Below are positions 8,919 through 16,587 of a stretch of DNA of 37,684 bases, piece after piece. The notes under the pieces were generated by a model, which saw only the letters and a program-made list of their open reading frames with translations, ran no database searches and was not told the origin of the DNA. The stretch is from assembly GCA_018267585.1 (NCBI GenBank), contig JAFDYE010000176.1, positions 1 to 37,684 of the forward strand, in the 5' to 3' direction. The DNA is from Bacteroidota bacterium. Lineage in GTDB: Bacteria; Bacteroidota; Bacteroidia; Chitinophagales; Chitinophagaceae. A program made the position numbers and the translations under genes. The stretch's first letter is position 1. Each line of letters begins with the position of its first letter.

Positions 8919-8934
8919 CCGGACGCATAAGCCA

Positions 8935-11900
8935 TTAACGCGGCTCGGCGGTTGGGCGGGCGGGAGCCGTGAATTCTTTTTTCATTAGTTCGGTTACTTC
9001 GCTGATGGCTCGTTCGAGCTGGTTATCCTTTCCCCGGGAGCCCTGGGTCAGGTCTTCGGGAACCAGGATATCGGGATCGACGCCGTGTCCTTCCCTGAAC
9101 CAGGTGCCATCGGGGTTGATCATACGAAATGTGGGAACGGTGACATTGCCGCCATCGATGAGGCCGGGTGCCCCGCTGATGCCGATAAGACCGCCCCAGG
9201 TGCGCGTCCCGACGAGGGGGCCGAGACCGGCTTTGCGGAAATAGTCGGGGAAGGCGTCGCCGCCGGAGCCGCTCCATCCATTGATCAGCATGACCTTGGC
9301 TCCGAAATTGCCAGCGGGGGGAGATTGGGATGTCGCACCGTCGCGTGTTGCCCAGAAAGCAAGCGGCTTACGGTTGAGCATCTCGATAAATCTGTCAGGT
9401 ATCTGGCCGCCGTTGTTGAAGCGTTCGTCGATGATCAGTGCCTTTTTCTCCAGCTGTCCCATGAACTGGCGGATCAGCTCGTTCTGCCCGTCGATGCCCG
9501 TGCTGGGTACGTGAATATAGCCTACCTGACCGTTGGTCGCGGCTTCTACCCGCTGTCTCTTCTCTTCTATCCAGGCCAGGTTGCGCAGGCGGAACTCGGT
9601 AGGCAGCAGCTGGACGATGGCCGTCCTTGCGCCGCTGAAGCCGGGGCTGCTGTTGTATGTCAGCTCGACGGACCTTCCGGCGAGGTTCACGAAGGGGGCG
9701 AAGACGTCGGTCTTTGTCGTAAGCGGAATGCCGTTGACGGCAAGGATATAGTCGCCTTCTTTGACCGGGACGCCGGGCAGGTCGAGCGGCGAGCGGACCT
9801 CTGCATCCCAGGGTGCGCCGCGGATGATCTTCTTTATTTTATAATATTCTCCTTCGGGGGTCCAGTCGACGCCGAGGTAGCCGATCGAGGCGCGTTTGGT
9901 CTCTTCGACCGCGCCTCCGCCGTGATAGGTATGCGAAGAATTGAGCTCTCCGATCATCTCGCCGATGATAAAGTCTACTTCCTCGCGGGTGGCTGCTTCA
10001 TCGACCAGTCTGCCGTATTGCGTGCGTACTTTTCCCCAGTCGACTCCGTGCATATTCGCGTCATAGAAATAATCCCGTTCGAGCCGCCATGCGTCGGTAT
10101 ATATCTGGCGCCATTCCTCCCGGGGGGTCACCCATTGCTGCATTTCGGAGGTGCGGAGCTTTTTATCCATCTTCTGGCCTTCGTCCGCGGCGACGATGAA
10201 ATAGCCATGGTCTTTTTCGATCAGCACGTGCTTGCCGTCTGCGGCGAGATTGTAGTCGCCTATGTCTTCGAGGATCGTCTTTGTCTTACGCTTGTCGAGG
10301 TCGAAGAATCTCAGTGCCTTTGCCTTTGAGCCTGAGCCGGTGTTGGGCTGCTGCATGTACAGCAGCTTGCCCTCGGCCGCCTGGAGATTGTTGTAATTGC
10401 CTGGCTCGCCGGGCAGGATGATCAGCCGGCTTTCCAGTCCGTCGAAATCGATCTTTACGTCGGGTATCGGGGGCTTTGCGGCGGGTGGGGCGGCGGGGGC
10501 GGATGGTTTAGTGGCCGGAGGCGGAGCGGGGGAGGCTGTGATGGCTACCGTATCGTTCTTCGGATACAGCGGGGAGGGTGTGGTCTTTTGCAGGACGATC
10601 GCTGCGAGTCTTGTGGAATTGGGATAGATGAAGGTATTGTCCATGTCGCTGTACAGCGGCTCAAAAGACTGGTTGGTAGCCACAAAGAGGTATTTGCCCG
10701 AAGGATCGAAGACCGGGCTGCTGCTGGTGTAGAAGGGGGACGTGACCTGGTGCAATTGTTTGCCGGGATAGTCGTAGATAAATACCGCGCTATGGGTATT
10801 GGGAAGGTCGCGGTCATAGGTCAGCCAGCGGCTGTCGGGGGACCAGCTTGCCTTGAAGCCCTGCAGGGGGCCGTCGGTCATGTAGGTGCCGTGGTCGACC
10901 AGTGTGGTTTGGTCGGTGCTGCGGTCATAGATGTGGACCTTCATCGCCTTGTCGATAAAGGCGATCTTTTTGCTGTCGGGTGACCAGTAAAGATTATAGC
11001 GGAATCCCGGGCCATAGGATGTGAGTTTTTTTTCAGGGGTGTTCTTTCCGGCTTCGCGGAGAGTGAGCTCGTATTCGCCTGAGCGGTCGGACCAATAGGC
11101 GATATAGCGCCCGTCCGGAGACCAGGCGGGGAATCGTTCGGCGACGCCGCTGCTTTGCGTAAGGTCGATCACGGGTCCGTCCTCGGCGGGCACCGTATAG
11201 AGGTCACCGCGGGCTTCGAACAGCACCTGTTTGCCGTCGGGGCCGATGAATGCATTGTAAATGAGTTTTTCTGTCGGCTGGAGGCCGGGGCGCAGCGCCG
11301 ACTCGTCGCTCACCACCTGGACGGGCACTTTTTTGTACTGGTGTCTGCCCAGGGTATACAGGTACAGTGCGCCTCCCTGTTCGAAGACGATGTCGTCGGG
11401 TCCGAGGGAGGGGTAGTGTACGTCATAGTCTGTAAAGCGGGTCAGTTGGGTGAACTTTTTGGACGTTATGTCGTACTCCCACAAATTCATTCTCTTTTCA
11501 TCGCCGCGGTCGGAGAGGAAGTAGATGCTATTGCCGTGCCACATGGGGAGCTCTTCGTCTGCGTCTGTACCGGCGGAGATGTTCTCGTCTGCATAGCCGC
11601 TGAGGTGGAAGAGGTGAATCTTGCCGGCCCAGCCGCCGCGGTAGCGTTTCCAGTTGCGGCCTATCTGTGAGGTATAGGTGAAGGCCAGCTGTGTGCCATC
11701 GGGGGATAGGGAGCCATATTCTGCGTAGGGCATGGGCAGGGTCTCTACGGGACCGCCCGCCACTCCAATGGAGAAGAAGCGGTTGAAGCGTTCGCGTCCG
11801 CTCTGGCGTCCCGAAGCGAACAGCAGGCGCTTGCCGTCGGGATACCAGTCTACGACCCTTTCGGTGCCACTGTACCAGGTGATGCGGTTGGGGATGCCGC

Positions 11901-12189
11901 CCATCGCGGGCAGGGTATAGATCGAGTTATTGCCGTCGTAGTCGGCCGTGAAGGCGATGGTATTGCCGTCGGGCGAAAATTTGGGGAAGACCTCGACGCC
12001 GGCGGGTGAGCTGAGGTGGGTGGCCTTTCCGCCTTCTTTTGGCACGACCCAGAGGTCGTTGGCGTAGGTAAAGACGATCTGCGTGGCAGACACGTCCGGG
12101 TAGCGGAAGAGGGCTGCGTTGGTCTGCGCTTTTGCTGCGGTGGCGAAAAGGCAGACGGATGCCAGAATGGTTAATGGAGTTTTTTTCAT
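8935..12189 (-). CDS. Tricorn protease homologue, S41 family, with PD40 beta-propeller and PDZ domain
   Basis: The 1084-residue product starts at the ATG at 12189, which opens on a signal peptide (MKKTPLTILASVCLFATAAKAQ); an in-frame TTG three codons upstream is less likely. Residues about 25-540 hold PD40/WD40-like propeller blades (many 'SPDGk-iaf' motifs). A Pro/Ala-rich linker follows near 550-585. The C-terminal half has the tricorn core, a PDZ domain (about 775-860) and the S41 domain. H753 in NSSHTYH, S975 in GWSGSGGD and E1033 in REGHGVDPD align with the tricorn catalytic His, Ser and Glu. The residue after the Ser is Gly where archaeal tricorn has Asp. It should degrade peptides in the periplasm. 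It has its own terminator and is divergent from the DUF62 gene. Confidence 0.9.
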   Translation of the reverse strand: MKKTPLTILASVCLFATAAKAQTNAALFRYPDVSATQIVFTYANDLWVVPKEGGKATHLSSPAGVEVFPKFSPDGNTIAFTADYDGNNSIYTLPAMGGIPNRITWYSGTERVVDWYPDGKRLLFASGRQSGRERFNRFFSIGVAGGPVETLPMPYAEYGSLSPDGTQLAFTYTSQIGRNWKRYRGGWAGKIHLFHLSGYADENISAGTDADEELPMWHGNSIYFLSDRGDEKRMNLWEYDITSKKFTQLTRFTDYDVHYPSLGPDDIVFEQGGALYLYTLGRHQYKKVPVQVVSDESALRPGLQPTEKLIYNAFIGPDGKQVLFEARGDLYTVPAEDGPVIDLTQSSGVAERFPAWSPDGRYIAYWSDRSGEYELTLREAGKNTPEKKLTSYGPGFRYNLYWSPDSKKIAFIDKAMKVHIYDRSTDQTTLVDHGTYMTDGPLQGFKASWSPDSRWLTYDRDLPNTHSAVFIYDYPGKQLHQVTSPFYTSSSPVFDPSGKYLFVATNQSFEPLYSDMDNTFIYPNSTRLAAIVLQKTTPSPLYPKNDTVAITASPAPPPATKPSAPAAPPAAKPPIPDVKIDFDGLESRLIILPGEPGNYNNLQAAEGKLLYMQQPNTGSGSKAKALRFFDLDKRKTKTILEDIGDYNLAADGKHVLIEKDHGYFIVAADEGQKMDKKLRTSEMQQWVTPREEWRQIYTDAWRLERDYFYDANMHGVDWGKVRTQYGRLVDEAATREEVDFIIGEMIGELNSSHTYHGGGAVEETKRASIGYLGVDWTPEGEYYKIKKIIRGAPWDAEVRSPLDLPGVPVKEGDYILAVNGIPLTTKTDVFAPFVNLAGRSVELTYNSSPGFSGARTAIVQLLPTEFRLRNLAWIEEKRQRVEAATNGQVGYIHVPSTGIDGQNELIRQFMGQLEKKALIIDERFNNGGQIPDRFIEMLNRKPLAFWATRDGATSQSPPAGNFGAKVMLINGWSGSGGDAFPDYFRKAGLGPLVGTRTWGGLIGISGAPGLIDGGNVTVPTFRMINPDGTWFREGHGVDPDILVPEDLTQGSRGKDNQLERAISEVTELMKKEFTAPARPTAEPR

Positions 12190-12259
12190 AATTTTCAATT
12201 ATTGGCGTGGTCCCATAGTGTTATCGGGGCGAGCCTAATAAAGATAAAACATTTAACCT

Positions 12260-13171
12260 ATGATGAAAGTCAGGCTCAAAAGGGCTGTCGCTATTTCTGG
12301 ATTATTGGTATTGGGGCTGTGTGGACGGTCGCAAAACAAGATCGTCGTATATCAGACCGATTTTGGTCTGAAGGATGGGGCGGTGTCGGAGATGAAAGGG
12401 GTGGCGATGGCTGTGTCGCCGGACCTGAAACTCTTCGATCTGACGCATGAGATACCCGCCTATGATATCTGGGCGGCTGCCTACCGGCTGCAGCAGACTG
12501 TACCTTACTGGCCTGCCGGGACGGTATTCGTCAGCGTTGTAGACCCTGGTGTGGGGACGGCCAGGAAGTCGGTCGTGCTCAAGACAAAGACGGGGGTATT
12601 CATCGTGACGCCGGACAACGGGACGCTGACGCTGATCGCCGAATCGCTGGGGATAGAAGCGATCAGGGAGATCGACGAGACGGTCAACAGGAGGCCGGAC
12701 TCGCGCAAGTCCTATACCTTTCATGGCAGGGATGTATACTCTTATACCGGCGCCAGGCTCGCTGCGGGTGTCATCAGCTATGAGCAGGTGGGACCGCTGC
12801 TGGCAAGACAGGAGGTGGTTTCGATCCCCTATCAGAAGGCAGAGCTCAAGGGGCCGGCTATTCTGGGGACTATCCCTGTGCTGGATGTACAATACGGTAA
12901 TGTATGGACGAATATACCAGGTGAGCTATTCCAGCAGTTGCATGTCGCCTTTGGTGAAAATATACAGGTTCGCATCCTTCACCAGGGGAAAGAAGTCTAC
13001 AAGGGGGAAATGCCCTATATGTCGACGTTTGGAGCCGTGCCGCCGGGCAAGCCGCTCGCTTATCTGAACAGCCTGCTGCAGTTGGCCTTCGCGCTCAACC
13101 AGGGGAATTTTGCGGCGGCCAATAACATTGGAAGCGGCGGGGACTGGCAGGTGGAGGTCCGCAGGAAGTAA
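12260..13171 (+). CDS. DUF62 family S-adenosylmethionine hydrolase (SAM hydroxide adenosyltransferase), apparently exported
   Basis: The 303-residue protein belongs to the fluorinase/chlorinase-related DUF62 family, which splits SAM to adenosine and methionine with water. Family blocks are clear: YQTDFGLKDG (31-40), LTHEIPAYD (61-69), VVDPGVGTARKSV, VTPDNGTL and FHGRDVYSY. The D-R-H triad that activates hydroxide is intact as D95, R102 and H155, with the usual seven-residue gap from Asp to Arg. Unusually, a positively charged and hydrophobic leader (MMKVRLKRAVAISGLLVLGLCGRSQ) precedes the domain and looks like a signal peptide. The Cys at 21 is not in a good lipobox. Two adjacent ATGs (12260 and 12263) are equivalent. 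SAM is cytoplasmic, so export would be puzzling. It is divergent from the tricorn gene and convergent with the esterase. Confidence 0.88.
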   Translation: MMKVRLKRAVAISGLLVLGLCGRSQNKIVVYQTDFGLKDGAVSEMKGVAMAVSPDLKLFDLTHEIPAYDIWAAAYRLQQTVPYWPAGTVFVSVVDPGVGTARKSVVLKTKTGVFIVTPDNGTLTLIAESLGIEAIREIDETVNRRPDSRKSYTFHGRDVYSYTGARLAAGVISYEQVGPLLARQEVVSIPYQKAELKGPAILGTIPVLDVQYGNVWTNIPGELFQQLHVAFGENIQVRILHQGKEVYKGEMPYMSTFGAVPPGKPLAYLNSLLQLAFALNQGNFAAANNIGSGGDWQVEVRRK

Positions 13172-13205
13172 TAATCGGGCGATCATGGACTTTGAGCAGG
13201 GGGCG

Positions 13206-13934
13206 TCAGAAGTACAGCTGCACCATGTGTTTCCAGTACCTGGCTTTATGGGATTCCCCGTCCCAAAGGTGGAGGGCGTTCCAGATACCTTTTTCCCAGA
13301 GGGCGTTGCTGATGGCGCGGTTGTTATCGATGAACACGTCCTTTTCTCCTACCACAAAGACTATCTCCAGCGCTTTTAGCTGCTGTATCAGGTCAGGGTC
13401 GTTGAGGTTGGGGATGAACTGACTGGGCATGTTATAATAGATATTCTCGTCGCGGTAGCCTTCGAAGAGGTCCTCGAAATGTTCCATCGAGGAGGTGAGA
13501 TCATAGCGGCCGCTGAGGCCGACCACTTTGTGGAACAGTGTGGGATGCTTGAAGGCGAGGTTGGCGGCGTGGTATGCTCCGAGGCTGCAGCCGGCGGCGA
13601 CGATGGTGGGGTGGGGGTTGGTCTTTTGGATGTGGTCGAGGACTTCGTACAGGATATATTTTTCGTATTGCAGATATCGCAGGATGCGGTCGGCGGGATG
13701 GAGGTGTTTGGAGTAAAAGCTTTCTTTGTCTACGCTGTCGACGCACCAGACCTGGATGGCGCCCGATTCGATCTTTCTCCGGAGGGCTTCGATCACGTGC
13801 CAGTCTTCATAGTCGAAAAAACGTGCTGTTCGGGTTGGGAAGAAGAGAATGGGGTCGCCGGCGTGGCCAAAGACCAGCAGCTCCATTTCTCGTCCCAAAG
13901 AGGGGCTGAACCATTTATGATAATCTCTTCTCAT
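13206..13934 (-). CDS. Alpha/beta-hydrolase esterase (PF00756-like)
   Basis: The product is 242 residues from the ATG at 13934 (MRRDYHKWFSPSLGREMELL). A more upstream in-frame ATG exists at 13976, but 13934 forms an ATGA overlap with the stop of the preceding SGNH gene, a common coupling arrangement, so it is preferred. The catalytic serine is S117 in GCSLGAYHA. The probable triad partners are D199 in VVGEKD and H229 in GESHKARYW. No signal peptide is seen, so it should be cytoplasmic. Related proteins are annotated as esterase D, enterochelin esterase-like or antigen 85-like. The acyl substrate cannot be deduced. Pairing with an SGNH hydrolase suggests stepwise deacylation of one compound, but this is inference. 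Confidence 0.85.
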   Translation of the reverse strand: MRRDYHKWFSPSLGREMELLVFGHAGDPILFFPTRTARFFDYEDWHVIEALRRKIESGAIQVWCVDSVDKESFYSKHLHPADRILRYLQYEKYILYEVLDHIQKTNPHPTIVAAGCSLGAYHAANLAFKHPTLFHKVVGLSGRYDLTSSMEHFEDLFEGYRDENIYYNMPSQFIPNLNDPDLIQQLKALEIVFVVGEKDVFIDNNRAISNALWEKGIWNALHLWDGESHKARYWKHMVQLYF

Positions 13935-14530
13935 GGCGTCCGTGCGGATAGGTATTGCAGGAGTATCTCTTTCCATAAAGCATAGCCTTTCTCGTTGATG
14001 TGCAATCCATCGGGGTCCAGGAATTCTCTTTTCGGGTAACCGGAATTATCGGTCATCCTATTATAGACATTTATGAAGTGCAGATTGTTGCCCTGTCTCC
14101 TGATCTCTTCTTCAATAATTCTGTTCGTATAGCGGATGCTGTCGATAATATTCCAGCGGGTAACGCTCGGTTTTATGGAAATAAAGGCCAGTGGGATATC
14201 GCCAAAGCGCTGACGGGTGCGTGCGACCAGCTGCTGAAAGAAGATGAAGACCTCTTCCGGGTGCCGTCCGTCGCCCAGGTCGTTGTCTCCGGCATACACG
14301 ATGATGGAGGAGGGGTGGAAGGAGGACAGCAGCCGGTCGAAGAACCAGTCGCAGGCTGCAAGGGTAGAGCCGCCGAAGCCGAGGTTGACGGGCTGGTAGG
14401 ATGCAAAGTCTTCGTACAGGCTTTCCCATAGCCGGATGGACGAGCTGCCATAAAAAAGCAGTTTGGGATCGTAGGTCAATGCCGCCCTTTCTTTTTCGAG
14501 CCGCTGGACTTCGTTTTCGTACCAGACCAT
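13931..14530 (-). CDS. SGNH/GDSL-type hydrolase
   Basis: The 199-residue product carries all four SGNH blocks: the nucleophile region FYGSSSIRLW (S30, with Ser replacing the Asp of GDS, common in this subfamily), G53/G54 in GFGGS, N83 in YAGDND, and D174/H177 in DPDGLHIN. Relatives are esterases, acetylxylan or carbohydrate esterases, and lysophospholipase-like enzymes. No signal peptide is apparent, so a cytoplasmic location is likely. It is first in a two-gene minus-strand unit, overlapping the esterase by four bases, with a candidate -7 box 17 bases upstream. The substrate is unknown. Confidence 0.88.
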   Translation of the reverse strand: MVWYENEVQRLEKERAALTYDPKLLFYGSSSIRLWESLYEDFASYQPVNLGFGGSTLAACDWFFDRLLSSFHPSSIIVYAGDNDLGDGRHPEEVFIFFQQLVARTRQRFGDIPLAFISIKPSVTRWNIIDSIRYTNRIIEEEIRRQGNNLHFINVYNRMTDNSGYPKREFLDPDGLHINEKGYALWKEILLQYLSARTP

Positions 14531-14547
14531 AGTTGGGGTTTGTCTAC

Positions 14548-14555
14548 CAAATATA
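14548..14555 (-). promoter_or_regulatory. Candidate -7 box (TATATTTG) for the SGNH-esterase pair
   Basis: On the minus strand TATATTTG matches TAnnTTTG completely and ends 17 bases before the ATG at 14530, implying a leader of about ten bases. No clear -33 element lies at the usual distance. Confidence 0.45.
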
Positions 14556-14620
14556 AGCGGAAGAAAGGATAACGGGCCCGATTGGTCAATTGATAAAATT
14601 AAGATAACGGGGGCGGCGGG

Positions 14621-15325
14621 TTAAGACAAAGGGGGCAGGTGACGAGTATGGTATTCGTTGAGGCGGGCAAGCATGGACACGAGCTGTCGTCTTTCCGTTT
14701 CGTTCAGGGTGGACAGGAATTCGGAGTGGATGGGGGAGAGCTTCGTATAGCCCTGCAGGAGTGTTTGCTTACCTTTTTCCGTGAGGCTTAGAAGGGCGGA
14801 GCGCCTGTCGTTGACGTCGGGTTTTTCCTTGAGGAAACCCTTTGCCGTCAGGCGTCTGGTGATCTCGACGCCGGTAGAACCTTCAATGAGCAGCTCGTGG
14901 CAGAGCTGTTTTTTGTTGGGGTTGTTCATGATGGCCGTTTGGACGAGTATGGAGAACTCCTGGGGTTTGGTAAAGCCGAGGTATTTGACGATCGGTTTGC
15001 TGCGGAATTGTACGATGCGGTGAAGTCTGCTGATGAGGAGGAGGCTTTGTGCGGTGCTGTCGAGGTTGGTTGCGGGTTCGGGGGCGGATTGTTCCTCGAT
15101 TGGCGGTGAGGTATGACCGGATGCCGGGGAAGTATGGCCAGGCGCCGTTGAGGTATGGCCGGGAGCCGGGGAAGTATGGCCGGGTGCCGGGGATTCGGCG
15201 GGGGTTGTGGCGGACGTCGCGAGGACCCAGCGGGCAAAGCCGGTGATATCGCCTTCCGGGAATTGGTTGAGATACTCTTCCCACTTTGATAATAAAGGCA
15301 TTATGGTGGACGCCGACAAACCCAT
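14621..15325 (-). CDS. MarR family transcriptional regulator with an N-terminal heptapeptide-repeat insert
   Basis: The C-terminal part (about residues 88-225) is a MarR winged helix: helices through RLHRIVQF and GFTKPQEFSIL, a recognition helix near STGVEITRRLTAKG, and the wing motif DVNDRRSALLSLTEKG. The N-terminal 85 residues are unusual: a short helix (about 9-35), then four tandem copies of SPAPGHT with small changes (45-72), then an acidic linker. At 234 residues it is longer than the usual 140-170. The start at 15325 is taken, but an ATG at 15301 is also possible. A dyad abuts the start codon, suggesting autoregulation. The divergent small gene and the SMP-30 gene are possible targets. 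The ligand is unknown. Confidence 0.85.
   Translation of the reverse strand: MGLSASTIMPLLSKWEEYLNQFPEGDITGFARWVLATSATTPAESPAPGHTSPAPGHTSTAPGHTSPASGHTSPPIEEQSAPEPATNLDSTAQSLLLISRLHRIVQFRSKPIVKYLGFTKPQEFSILVQTAIMNNPNKKQLCHELLIEGSTGVEITRRLTAKGFLKEKPDVNDRRSALLSLTEKGKQTLLQGYTKLSPIHSEFLSTLNETERRQLVSMLARLNEYHTRHLPPLS
15110..15193 (-). repeat. Four tandem 21-bp units encoding SPAPGHT in the MarR gene
   Basis: Four adjacent 21-base units encode SPAPGHT, SPAPGHT, STAPGHT and SPASGHT. The DNA copies remain very similar (ggtatggccgg core on the plus strand), which points to recent slippage and possible copy-number variation between strains. Confidence 0.8.
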
Positions 15326-15344
15326 TAGACCAATTTTGGTGTAA
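15325..15344. promoter_or_regulatory. Operator-like dyad next to the marR start
   Basis: TTAGACCAA-TT-TTGGTGTAA is an inverted repeat with 8 of 9 matching positions per arm and a 2-base spacer. It touches the ATG of the MarR gene and lies just downstream of a TATATTTT (-7-like, minus strand, 15352-15359). MarR proteins usually bind dyads of this size to repress their own promoter. Binding is inferred. Confidence 0.55.
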
Positions 15345-15409
15345 ATTAAAAAAAATATACGACAAAACTGCTACATATTAGGACGGTATTGTTTATTTTC
15401 AGCCTCAAA

Positions 15410-15429
15410 TTAGACCAAAATTGTTGTAT
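15410..15429. promoter_or_regulatory. Second operator-like dyad upstream of the small gene
   Basis: TTAGACCAA-AA-TTGTTGTAT repeats the left half-site TTAGACCAA of the dyad at 15325 exactly, with a weaker right arm (6 of 9). It ends one base before the ATG at 15431. Two copies of the same half-site in a divergent promoter region fit control of both directions by the MarR protein. Confidence 0.5.
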
Positions 15430-15430
15430 T

Positions 15431-15553
15431 ATGGAAAAGATATTGCTCGGACTCATTTTCTTTTTTTCCCTCGAGCGGGAGTGGCGGTTTTATCTGCTGG
15501 ACCTGGTCGATCTAGTGATCGACGTGCTGGAGCCGGGGAGTCCTGGTGTATAG
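15431..15553 (+). CDS. Possible 40-residue small protein divergent from marR
   Basis: An ATG at 15431 opens a 40-codon frame ending in TAG. The first 13 residues are hydrophobic (MEKILLGLIFFFS) and the rest is an acidic amphipathic stretch (REWRFYLLDLVDLVIDVLEPG). Third codon positions are mostly G or C, as in neighbouring genes, which supports coding. It starts one base after an operator-like dyad. It could be a small membrane-associated protein or the remnant of a longer gene. No family is recognised. Confidence 0.35.
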   Translation: MEKILLGLIFFFSLEREWRFYLLDLVDLVIDVLEPGSPGV

Positions 15554-15629
15554 GTGACCGTCATATACGAGGCGGCGTGAAGAGGCTTAGGAATGGTGGA
15601 ATGAGGGTATATTGCTGAAAATTTGGACT

Positions 15630-16523
15630 ATGAAACTATTTTTATGGATAATGGTGGCGTTAGCGGGCGGGCGGGCGATGGCGCAGCAGCAGGCCTTCGA
15701 TTCTGCCGGCATTGTGGCCGGACCGTTGAAACAGGTGCCGGGGCAGTTCGCCTTCACGGAGGGGGCGGCGGTGGACAAGCAGGGGAACGTCTTTTTCACG
15801 GATCAGCCTAATAATAAAATATGGGAATACCGGGTCGATGGGCGGTTGGTCCTTTTCATGGACAGCACGGGTCGATCGAATGGGATGTACTTTGACCGGA
15901 AAGGCCGGCTCGTTGCCTGTGCGGATGAGAACGATCAGCTGTGGGCGGTCGATAAGAATAAGAAGGTAAGTGTTCTGCTGAGGGACCTGGGGGGTAAGAA
16001 GTTCAACGGTCCCAATGATCTATGGATCGACCGGCACGGGGGTATCTGGTTCACGGATCCCTATTACCAGCGGGACTACTGGGCGAGGACGAAGCCGGAC
16101 CTGGATGCGCAGAATGTCTATTACCTGGCTCCCGGGGCGTCGCAGGCCGTAGTAGCGGCGGATGGGCTCAAGCAACCTAACGGTATCGTGGGTACGCCGG
16201 ATGGGCGCTACCTGTATGTTTCCGACCTTGGCGGGGGGAAGACCTATAAGTACGCCATCGGCGCCGGCGGCAAGCTGTCCGACCGGGAATTGTTCTGCAG
16301 CAAGGGATCGGACGGGATGACACTGGATGAAAAAGGGGATGTATACCTGACGGGTAATGGGGTGACGGTCTATGGGGCGTCCGGCCGGAGGGTGGCGTAT
16401 ATTCCGGTGCCGGAGAAATGGGTGGGCAATCTTTGTTTTGGCGGGAAGGACAGGAAGACGCTGTTTATTACTGCGTCGACGGGATTTTATGCTATACCCA
16501 TGAAGGTCAGGGGGGTAGAATAG
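15630..16523 (+). CDS. SMP-30/gluconolactonase/LRE family protein, exported
   Basis: The product is 297 residues from the ATG at 15630, which opens on a signal peptide (MKLFLWIMVALAGGRAMAQ); an in-frame TTG at 15612 is rejected. The body is a six-bladed beta-propeller. Divalent-metal and active-site residues expected for SMP-30 enzymes are visible: E44 in FTEGAAVD, N129 in FNGPNDLW, N184 in KQPNGI and D228 in SDGMTLDEKG. The blade motif 'GnvfFTD' occurs twice. The family hydrolyses sugar lactones or other lactones; a periplasmic lactonase is likely, with the substrate unknown. The gene end lies in a 20-bp tandem repeat. It may belong to the MarR regulon, but its own promoter is not clear. Confidence 0.88.
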   Translation: MKLFLWIMVALAGGRAMAQQQAFDSAGIVAGPLKQVPGQFAFTEGAAVDKQGNVFFTDQPNNKIWEYRVDGRLVLFMDSTGRSNGMYFDRKGRLVACADENDQLWAVDKNKKVSVLLRDLGGKKFNGPNDLWIDRHGGIWFTDPYYQRDYWARTKPDLDAQNVYYLAPGASQAVVAADGLKQPNGIVGTPDGRYLYVSDLGGGKTYKYAIGAGGKLSDRELFCSKGSDGMTLDEKGDVYLTGNGVTVYGASGRRVAYIPVPEKWVGNLCFGGKDRKTLFITASTGFYAIPMKVRGVE

Positions 16524-16578
16524 AGGTCAGGGGGGTAGAATAGAGGTCAGAGGGTAGGATGGAGGTCAGGGGGTAGGG
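16504..16578 (+). repeat. 20-bp tandem repeat spanning the SMP-30 stop codon
   Basis: Two exact 20-base units (AGGTCAGGGGGGTAGAATAG at 16504-16523 and 16524-16543) are followed by a diverged 19-base unit and a partial fourth. The first unit contains the TAG stop of the SMP-30 gene, so the coding end (VRGVE) was the source of the duplication. No terminator structure is obvious here. Confidence 0.8.
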
Positions 16579-16587
16579 ACGGGATAG

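Noticed and set aside
9085-10329. Plus-strand open frame opposite the tricorn protease gene
   Set aside because: The minus-strand frame has clear S41, PDZ and propeller motifs, while the plus-strand translation shows none.
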